Below, in pieces: positions 44,639 to 52,700 of a stretch of 64,000 nt of DNA (its first letter is position 1; every line of letters starts with the position of its first letter). Both the position numbers and the translations under genes were made by a program. A model generated the notes under the pieces. The model saw nothing but the letters and a program-made list of their open reading frames with translations. It ran no database searches and had not been told where the DNA came from. This stretch comes from an uncultured Prevotella sp. (GTDB lineage: Bacteria > Bacteroidota > Bacteroidia > Bacteroidales > Bacteroidaceae): NCBI GenBank assembly GCA_905236755.1, contig CAJOCR010000012.1, positions 124,001-188,000 of the forward strand, given 5' to 3'.

Positions 44639-47215
44639 ATGATTTATCCTAAGAACTTTGAAGATAAGATTGGATTCAACGAAGTAAGAGCTATGTTGCG
44701 CCAGCTTTGCCTTTCCACATTGGGTAAGGGCGAAGTAGAAAAGATTGATTTTTCTACTGATGCTGAACAGGTGAACACATGGCTTGAACAGATTCGTGAG
44801 TTCCGACGCATACAGGAACAGAAAGACGATTTCCCTCTGACCTTCTTCATAGATTGTCGTGAAGCATTACAGCGTATTCGTATTGCAAACACTCATCTTG
44901 AGGAAGACGAGCTTTTCGATCTCAGACGTTCACTCGACACCATAAACCACATAGTGGCTTATCTTCAGCCTGAAGAGGATATGGACGAAGATGGCGTTAT
45001 TCCTAATCGTACGGCCTTGCAAGAGCTTGCCGATGGTGTTGCCACGTTCCCTAACCTTGTGCAGCAGATAGATCAGATTCTGGATAAATTCGGTCATATT
45101 CGTGACACAGCATCCCCTACCCTTCACGACATCAGACGTGAGTTGGCACGAGTGGAGGGAAGTATTTCTCGCACTCTGAACAATATTCTTCGTACTGCCC
45201 AGATGGAGGGTGTTGTTGACAAGGATGCTGCTCCTGCCATGCGAGACGGCCGTCTGGTAATTCCTGTTGCCCCAGCCTTGAAACGCAAGATTTCGGGTAT
45301 TGTGCATGATGAAAGTGCAACGGGACATACTGTTTATATTGAGCCAACAGAAGTTGTAGAGGCTAACAACCGCATACGTGAACTTGAAAATGAAGAGCGC
45401 CAGGAGATTATTCGCATCCTAACCAAGTTCACAGAAAAGGTGCGTCCTCATGTGCCCGAACTTCTCGACAGCTATCGTTTCCTTGCTCAGATTGACCTCA
45501 TTCAGGCTAAGGCTTCTCTTGCCAACCAGATGAAGGCCTTTGAACCAGAAGTAAAAGGCGAACCAATAATCGACTGGATACAGGCACGCCACCCACTTCT
45601 TGAACGCAAAAAGAAAGTTGTTCCATTAGATATTACATTGAACAAAAAGTCATCGACCAAGCATCAAAGCGAGGGAGGTAACGATCAACGTCTCTTGATT
45701 ATTTCCGGTCCTAATGCTGGTGGTAAATCAGTATGTTTAAAGACTGTGGGACTGCTTCAATACATGCTTCAATGTGGTCTTTCCATACCTCTTGGCGACC
45801 GCTCAACGGCTGGTATCTTTCACGACATCATGATAGATATAGGTGATGAGCAGAGCCTTGAAAACGACCTGTCAACCTATTCATCACATCTTCTCAACAT
45901 GAAGAACATGATGAAGCAGGCATCAAACAAAACGCTTATTCTTATTGATGAGTTTGGTACAGGAACCGAACCGCAGATAGGTGGAGCAATAGCCGAAAGC
46001 GTGTTGGAACGTCTGCTTAACGAAGGCGCATGGGGCGTTATTACCACTCACTATCAAAACCTGAAGCATTTTGCCGACAGCCACGAGGGAGTGGTTAATG
46101 GAGCAATGCTCTACGACCGTCATGAGATGCGTCCTCTCTTTCAACTTGCTATTGGCCGTCCTGGTAGTTCATTCGCTATAGAGATTGCCCGTAAGATTGG
46201 ACTACCTGAGGATGTGATAAAGGAGGCTTCAGACATTGTTGGTTCTGACTATATACAAAGCGACAAATACCTGCAGGATATTGTTCGCGACAAACGCTAT
46301 TGGGAAGGCAAGCGCCAAACCATTCACCAGCGCGAAAAGGATATGGAAAAGACCATAGCCAACTACGAAAAGGAGATTGAGCAGCTGCAGAAACAACGCA
46401 AGGAGATTCTTGCAAAGGCACGTCAGGAAGCCAACGAACTCTTGAAAGAAAGCAACCGACGTATAGAGAATGCCATCAAGGAAATACGCGAGAAAGAGGC
46501 TGAGAAAAACGAAACACGACGCATACGCCAAGAGCTGAAAGAGTTTGAAGAAAACATCAACGATATTGATGCTAAAGCCAACGACGATGCCATAGCTCGT
46601 AAGATTGAACAGATTAAGGCACGAAAGGAGCGTCACGAGAAACGTAAAAAGGAGAAAGCCGAAAACGAGAAGCGTGCTTCTGAGGCTCTGCGCAAGGCTG
46701 TAAACAAATCATCGGTTGTTGACAACTCGCCTCTTGCTGTTGGCGACAAGGTACGCGTTAAAGGTCTTACTTCTGTAGGTACCATTGAGAGTATTGCTGG
46801 GGCCATGGCTACAGTTATCTTTGGCGATATGCGAAGCAAAATGCGCCTCAATCGACTTGAGCATGCCCCTGCCGCAGCCGAACCTGCCAAGACTGAGCAG
46901 CAACGACTTCAGGAAAGTTTAGGCTATAAGATGAGTCAAACCACTCGTACAACGATGGACGACCATCGCAAGAACTTCCATCAAGATCTTGATGTGCGAG
47001 GAATGAGAGGCGACGAAGCACTCAACGCCGTTCAATACTTCATCGACGACGCTATCCTTGTGGGCATGAGTCGTGTGCGCATTCTTCATGGAAAGGGCAA
47101 CGGTATTCTTCGTCAGCTCATTCGCCAGTACCTCTCAGGCATTCCAAACGTAACACACTATGCCGATGAACATGTACAGTTTGGTGGTGCGGGAATAACG
47201 GTGGTGGATCTGTAA
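44639..47215 (+). CDS. mutS2: MutS2 family ATPase/endonuclease
   Basis: An 858-residue MutS-family ATPase. It contains the core/lever helices in the N-terminal half, an ABC-type ATPase (Walker A ISGPNAGGKSVCLKT at about residues 359-373, DEQSLENDLSTYSSH signature, LILIDEFGTGTEP Walker B, TTHYQNLK), a long coiled coil (about 525-690) and a C-terminal Smr nuclease domain (DLDVRGMRGDEAL, RILHGKGNGILR). MutS2 acts on branched DNA and, in some bacteria, splits collided ribosomes; it is not a mismatch repair MutS. It sits alone after the tRNA-Thr terminator. Confidence 0.95.
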   Translation: MIYPKNFEDKIGFNEVRAMLRQLCLSTLGKGEVEKIDFSTDAEQVNTWLEQIREFRRIQEQKDDFPLTFFIDCREALQRIRIANTHLEEDELFDLRRSLDTINHIVAYLQPEEDMDEDGVIPNRTALQELADGVATFPNLVQQIDQILDKFGHIRDTASPTLHDIRRELARVEGSISRTLNNILRTAQMEGVVDKDAAPAMRDGRLVIPVAPALKRKISGIVHDESATGHTVYIEPTEVVEANNRIRELENEERQEIIRILTKFTEKVRPHVPELLDSYRFLAQIDLIQAKASLANQMKAFEPEVKGEPIIDWIQARHPLLERKKKVVPLDITLNKKSSTKHQSEGGNDQRLLIISGPNAGGKSVCLKTVGLLQYMLQCGLSIPLGDRSTAGIFHDIMIDIGDEQSLENDLSTYSSHLLNMKNMMKQASNKTLILIDEFGTGTEPQIGGAIAESVLERLLNEGAWGVITTHYQNLKHFADSHEGVVNGAMLYDRHEMRPLFQLAIGRPGSSFAIEIARKIGLPEDVIKEASDIVGSDYIQSDKYLQDIVRDKRYWEGKRQTIHQREKDMEKTIANYEKEIEQLQKQRKEILAKARQEANELLKESNRRIENAIKEIREKEAEKNETRRIRQELKEFEENINDIDAKANDDAIARKIEQIKARKERHEKRKKEKAENEKRASEALRKAVNKSSVVDNSPLAVGDKVRVKGLTSVGTIESIAGAMATVIFGDMRSKMRLNRLEHAPAAAEPAKTEQQRLQESLGYKMSQTTRTTMDDHRKNFHQDLDVRGMRGDEALNAVQYFIDDAILVGMSRVRILHGKGNGILRQLIRQYLSGIPNVTHYADEHVQFGGAGITVVDL

Positions 47216-47697
47216 AAGGAAGCCTCCCCCATCCCCCTCCGATAGGAGGGGGCTAACCAACAGGCTGAAACGAAAAGCGCTTTGCGCTTCAATATTACAT
47301 CCTTCGCTTTTATGTTTGCACCAGCAAACCGACAGCAAACGTTCAGTCTGTGATATTATTCAATAATCAATATTCATTATTCAATATAAAAGGGGGCAAC
47401 CTGCCTCACGACACGCTGTCCCCTGAAAAACAGTAATTAACTTAAATTTATAATCCATAGTGTGTGGGATTTCGTCAACTGAGTGCGGAACGGAAATCCC
47501 GTGAAAATAACATAAACAAAAACTTAATCCTATTTGCTAAATCATTCTATATTAAACTAACCAAATATTATTTTAAGAGGACTTTCTTCGCCTTTTTTAT
47601 ATTTGCAAAGTTAGTTATACATGAACTAATAGGAAAAAGTTTTCAGTAAAACGCCTTTATTCTTCAACGAAGCGCAAGCGCTTTCATTTATCATTTA
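47216..47697. other. Intergenic region downstream of mutS2
   Basis: About 480 bp with no convincing gene. It contains a GC-rich palindrome (about 47222-47258, ending CTAACCAACAG, also seen at 62040), an AAGCGC-TTT-GCGCTT hairpin near 47277, ATTCAAT-type words near 47350-47380, a hairpin GGGATTTC (47466-47473) with GAAATCCC (47493-47500), a TATATTTG box near 47597 without a -33, and the start of the CATTTAT repeat module. Confidence 0.6.
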
Positions 47698-47760
47698 TCA
47701 TTTGTCATTTAGCGACGAAGTCGCGCAATATTTATCATTTAGCACGCCATAGGCGTGCGC
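47670..47760 (-). repeat. CATTTAT/CATTTAG repeat with three hairpins
   Basis: Read on the plus strand: AAGCGC-AA-GCGCTT; four 7-bp words CATTTAT, CATTTAT, CATTTGT, CATTTAG (47685-47712); hairpin GCGAC-GAA-GTCGC (47712-47724); CATTTAG again; hairpin GCACGCC-ATA-GGCGTGC (47742-47758). The ispH stop codon lies inside it. Confidence 0.75.
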
Positions 47761-48600
47761 AATAAATTCCCTGCACTCTTCCATCAACCATTTAGGTGTG
47801 CTTGTTGCTCCGCAAATGCCGACGGTGTCAGCGCCGTCAAACCAATGCATATCTATTTCATCGGCTTTCTCAACCTGGTAGCTACGAGGGTTCACACGAT
47901 GGCACTCGTTGAACAGAACCTTACCGTTACTACTCTTATGACCTGCCACAAACAGCACCACATCGTGCTGTGAAGCAAAAGCCGAGATGTTTGGCATGCG
48001 GTTAGCCACCTGACGACAGATAGTATCAAAGCTTTTAAATGTAGCCTTTGGAGAAATATGCTCTTGTATATAGTCTATGATGCGATGAAACTCGTCAAGG
48101 CTCTTGGTTGTCTGGCTATAGAGATAAATATCGTGCTCGAAATCAAGTTGCTTAACATCATCGAATTTCTCAATCACGATGGCGTCACCATGAGTCTGAC
48201 CAACAAGTCCCAATACCTCGGCATGACCATTCTTGCCAAAGATTACTATAGAGTGTTGCTCCTCGCCTTCATACTGTTTCTTGATGCGTTTCTGCAACTG
48301 CAACACAACAGGACAGGTAGCATCAATAATCTCTATATTATTACGCTTGGCGATTTCGTAGGTCTCTGGTGGTTCACCATGAGCACGCAACAATACCTTA
48401 ACATCATGCAATTCCTTCAGCTGTTCATGATCAATGGTGATAAGACCTTTTGCATGCAGGCGTTCAACCTCCATACCATTATGCACAATATCACCAAGAC
48501 AATACAATCGTTCACCTTTGGCAAGTTCCTCTTCTGCTTTCTTAATAGCTGTTGTTACCCCAAAGCAGAATCCGCTACCGTTATCTATTTCTATTTTCAT
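47698..48600 (-). CDS. ispH: 4-hydroxy-3-methylbut-2-enyl diphosphate reductase
   Basis: A 300-residue 4Fe-4S enzyme making isopentenyl and dimethylallyl diphosphate in the last MEP-pathway step. The cluster cysteines appear in GSGFCFGV, DATCPVV and GICGATSTPKWL; the HG-x-PPE segment and catalytic region are present. It overlaps the upstream DUF1573 gene by 4 bp (ATGA). The final roughly 16-20 residues (GVLNDKYCATSSLNDK) are encoded by an intergenic repeat module, so the natural C-terminus has apparently been replaced or extended by repeat insertion. That tail is outside the catalytic core. Confidence 0.95.
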   Translation of the reverse strand: MKIEIDNGSGFCFGVTTAIKKAEEELAKGERLYCLGDIVHNGMEVERLHAKGLITIDHEQLKELHDVKVLLRAHGEPPETYEIAKRNNIEIIDATCPVVLQLQKRIKKQYEGEEQHSIVIFGKNGHAEVLGLVGQTHGDAIVIEKFDDVKQLDFEHDIYLYSQTTKSLDEFHRIIDYIQEHISPKATFKSFDTICRQVANRMPNISAFASQHDVVLFVAGHKSSNGKVLFNECHRVNPRSYQVEKADEIDMHWFDGADTVGICGATSTPKWLMEECREFIAHAYGVLNDKYCATSSLNDK

Positions 48601-49652
48601 TTAGTCAATACTTTTATTTCAACCTTTGGTTGTTTTGGATCGTTAGTAATCATAAGCACACGTGGACGACGACGCTGCAACAAACCAGCAAGAGCTGTAA
48701 TCTTCAGCTTAGCCGACTTGCCCGGCTCAATATGTGTGTTGTTTAACGACACCTCGAGTCCTACTGTTGACATCTGCAAACTACTAATCTCAAGAGTTGA
48801 CTTACCGTTATTGGTAATGATGATTGTTCCCTTGAGTTTCTTCTTATTACCGAAAGCACCTAAATCAAGTTGAGTGGCACTTGCGCTAAAGACAGGTGCT
48901 TTGGCAAGCAGCTTAGCATTTAAATGAGCAAACGAAGGTAACAACACAGCCGAAATAGGTAATACCTTGTCTTCAGCAACCTTATCGCCTGGGAAAAAAC
49001 CAAGATACACCTCTGTCTGGTTCAAGCCAAAGTCACGCAGTTTACGTGAGTCAAGCTGTATAGACACCACGCCAGTACGCCCAGGAGCAATACGCTTAGG
49101 CTGTACCGATGCACGCAGATATGGAGGCAGATGCATTACCTGAGGTTCGGCCTGCTTAGTAGAATTGTTCTTGATATGTATTTTCTTTACAGGTCGGTCG
49201 CCTCGGTTCACATCGTCGAACTCCACATTATCAACATCGGTAAGGAAGTCGCCAATAGAATAAGGATACTTGCCGCTGAAGTCTTTCTTTTCGCTTACGA
49301 CAACACCTTTTATTGTGAGCATAACAGGATTGTCGGCACCAGCCTCGTACACACCTATCTGCTTCTGAAAATGACCTAATGTCTTAGCATCATAAATAGC
49401 CTCAACCTTGAAGTCGCTATTAGCAGCTATTCCGTTAATAGGAAACTTGACATCAGTACATCCACAGTCGGTGCGCACATTCTCCAAACGAAGCTCGTTA
49501 GCACTATTATTATGAAGATTAAACACCACACTTGCAGGAGTGCGATAAAGCACTTCCCCCATGTCGATAACACTCTTTTCGGCTGTAATGTTTTGAGCAT
49601 TCATTCCTGCCGCCGCCAACAGGAAAATGCCTAAAAGGATATTTTTTTTCAT
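48597..49652 (-). CDS. DUF1573 domain envelope protein
   Basis: A 351-residue exported protein. A signal peptide (MKKNILLGIFLLAAAGMNAQ) is followed by two or three MSP/ASPM-like beta-sandwich repeats of DUF1573 type: SVIDMGEVLYRTPASVVFNLHNNSANELRLENVRTDC-like openings and the hallmark TDCGCTDVKFP. The start MKKNILLG was chosen; an upstream in-frame stretch (about 23 codons) is translated GC-rich repeat and not protein-like. It couples to ispH by an ATGA overlap and lies 109 bp downstream of the macroglobulin gene. Function in the family is unknown; envelope adhesion or assembly is a guess. Confidence 0.87.
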   Translation of the reverse strand: MKKNILLGIFLLAAAGMNAQNITAEKSVIDMGEVLYRTPASVVFNLHNNSANELRLENVRTDCGCTDVKFPINGIAANSDFKVEAIYDAKTLGHFQKQIGVYEAGADNPVMLTIKGVVVSEKKDFSGKYPYSIGDFLTDVDNVEFDDVNRGDRPVKKIHIKNNSTKQAEPQVMHLPPYLRASVQPKRIAPGRTGVVSIQLDSRKLRDFGLNQTEVYLGFFPGDKVAEDKVLPISAVLLPSFAHLNAKLLAKAPVFSASATQLDLGAFGNKKKLKGTIIITNNGKSTLEISSLQMSTVGLEVSLNNTHIEPGKSAKLKITALAGLLQRRRPRVLMITNDPKQPKVEIKVLTK

Positions 49653-49659
49653 CATAATT

Positions 49660-49757
49660 ATATAATCCCTCCCAATCTCCCCTCCAAAGGGGCTCAAACT
49701 AACTCTTCTTTTTGTTAGCATCTCCTCCCCCTCTGGAGGGGAGGCTGGGTAGGGTCT
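49660..49757. repeat. GC-rich palindromic repeats, two copies
   Basis: TCCCTCCCAATCTCCCCTCC with AAAGGGGC follows, and CTCCTCCCCCTCTGGAGGGG with GAGGCTGGGTAGGG, separated by about 45 bp of neutral sequence. Members of the dispersed family also seen at 33510 and 39706. Confidence 0.65.
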
Positions 49758-49761
49758 TTTT

Positions 49762-52700
49762 TTATTTTACATTAATTTTAAACGCTGCATCACGACCACT
49801 ATATTCTGGTGCATAAGCACATTGAACAGTACACAGTCCTGATGTGTATTCGCCTTCACGATCAACATAATATTCTGTTTCTATTACGTGCTCACCCTTA
49901 GAAAGAACATCGAAATAATAGTTCGTTACATTATCTTTTGGAGCAATATAATAACCACGAGAATAACCGCTCAGTTGTTTTACTGGTTCAAGACATGCAG
50001 CACGCTTGTCCTGAAGCTGTACAAAGTCGTAATCACGATCAGCTGTAATTGTCAGGCGCACCTTTATGCGGTCGCCCACTTTTACTTCCTTATTAGTTAT
50101 TACCTCACGCTTAACTTTCAGGTTTGTACCTGCCGACGCAACGTTAGCTGTTGTCTGAATGCTTTGTGCATAAACAGCTCCCCAAGATGTACCCTTATTG
50201 TTCTTTTCAAAAGTAATCGTATTGAGGTTTTCACCTGTCTCCACGCCTTTCACATATCCAATAGCGTTATTGGCTACATCTACGTTCTTGTTGTTGATAC
50301 GAATAACGAAGTCGTTATCGTCTGTACTCAAAGAGCGAGCATTATTACCTCCCAAGAAAGCATACACAGCATTAACGGTATTCAAAGGAGTGTCCCAAGC
50401 CTGTGTGCGCTTGCTTTGCAAAAGCCATTGCTGCAGGTCGCTAATAAGCTGAATAGAGTCTGGCTGCAAAAGCTTATAAGTCTCTATAACAGCCACCTGA
50501 GTAGGAATCTTGTAATCGCGCCAACTATATTGAGCCTTGCGCGAATCGTAGTAGCGTCCCATCTCTGGTTTGTAAACACTATGTTCATTTATGCTTTGCA
50601 AGAACTCCTTAGCCTTGGTCTTCTGTCCGTTAAGAGCAAAGATTACAGCTGCATTAGCCTTACCATAAATAGTATATATTGTAGGCACCTTAGAGAGTTT
50701 GCCCACCATGTACTCAATAGTTGGCTTTACGTCATGCTTATGATTTTCTTTTGCAAGCGACAGACTATATATCGTTTCTAATGCTGTTTCAGATGGCAAC
50801 ACCTCAAAGGCTTCCTTCTCGATTTTCTTCATTTCAGCAGCCTCCTTTTTAAGTTCTGAAGAAAGATAATCACGACATTGGTTAGCTGTAAAATTAAGCT
50901 CATAATAGTAAGCTCCAGTCATCTTCTTCAAACGAACAAGAGTCATATACACGGCATTTGTTACATAACGGCTGCCCCTCATTCCAGGCCACCAAGAGAA
51001 AGAGCCGTCAGAATTTTGCAGTTTCATTAGCTTATGCAAAATATCATCTTTACGATATTGAGTAGCATTCTCATCAAAGAAATTCTTCAATAGCTCACGT
51101 TGCTCAGTCTCGTTCTTTGCATCAGCCACCCATGGAGTTTCATCAAGAACTAATGATTTCAGTTCCTCATTAGTCTGCAGAGGACTCTTTCCTTCGTTAA
51201 CCTGCTTTATATCTTCGTTATCAATAAACTTCTTTATAGAAGGGTTAGACTTCAGCAAATACTCCGACAACGAATTAGCATAGAGAGCTGTAACAAGCGA
51301 AATAGCATTATCTGAACTTGGGTTGCTTACTGTAGGCAGAGCCTCTATAAGCATCCACTCTGGATGAGAAGTATATTCGTATGTCAGGCGGTTCTGCTTT
51401 CCATCCTCTGGGAAGAGCTTGGTTAAATCAACAGTGTATTGTCCCTTATTCTGAAGCGAGAAAGCCTGAGTGGTAGTAACCATTTCCTTATCAGGCAACA
51501 CAGGCAGATAATGCTGCTCGCCGTCAGAGAAGTCATTACCATCAACAATCACACGAACAATAACAACATCAGGATATTCCTTAGGCATGAACGAGAAGCT
51601 CACTGCTTTTGTATCGTTTGCTTTCAGTTCAATATTCTTTGTAACAGCAAGAATCAGCTTTTCTGTTTCAGGGTTAATAAACTCAATACGAGCCTTACCC
51701 TTAACCACCTTGTCAGAAGTGTTTGATACATTAGCCGAGATTGTAGGCTTATCACCACGACGCACAAAGCGAGGCATATTTGGCTGCACCATTACTGTTT
51801 TAGCAGCAACAGCCTCAGCATCAATATAGCCTGAGTTCATAGTCTTATCATGTGCCAAACCCATGAAGCGCCATGTGGTTACGCTTTCAGGAAGAGTGAA
51901 CTTTATGTTCACATTTCCCTTGCCGTCGGCAACAAGAGCAGGATAGAAGAATGCTGTTTCCTGCAAGTTATCTCGAACGCATCTCGAAGGCATCTCGAAG
52001 GATGCTGACTCATCTGAAGATATAGCTTCTTTTGCCTTGAGAACTTCGCCATTAACATCATCGTTACCCTTAACATCTAAGGCTTCGAGAGATGACAATT
52101 CTACTGTTTGAGAACGTGCCACAGCCTTAGGCGCTACTAACTTAGTTACCCTACTTAATAAAGACGGACGCTTACTATAGCCAATATAAACTACTTGCAT
52201 ATATGGGAGCACACTACTATCCCAGCTGCAATAGCCAATACGTTTTTCCGACAACAAGTGCAAAGAACGTTCACCATTTAAGGAAACACTTCCAAAAGAC
52301 ATAGCCCGCCAATATGCATTTACCAAATTTACATGAGGGGTAAACAAACTCTTTGTCCAGCTATGATTAGTTAGAGCATCCAAACTCTTATCATAAAGTA
52401 CAGAGAGCAGCTGAGCCTTTGCAGGCTTGCCCGTTGCATCTGTAATATTAAGAGTCCATGTTTCTTTCTGTCCTGGAGTGAGTCGGTCACGGAAAGTTGT
52501 CCATTTCAAATTCAACTTCTTATCAGGCAACGGACGCCCGATACTCACCTTGTGTGAATACTGTTCGCCATCAAGAATACTTGCAAAACAAATTGTTATG
52601 CCATCGCCCCACTCTTCCTTATAAGTGAAACTACGTGTGGTAAGAGCATTAGACTGTTTTACCACACCTTTCTCTATAACGCTATCGTTAGAAAGAATTG

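Noticed and set aside
47464..47649. Plus-strand frame of 61 codons after mutS2
   Set aside because: Composition is not protein-like, it reads through the hairpin at 47466-47500, and has no promoter or ribosome-binding context.
49655..49721. N-terminal extension of the DUF1573 protein
   Set aside because: The extra 20-plus residues are translated GC-rich repeat; the signal peptide begins at MKKNILLG.
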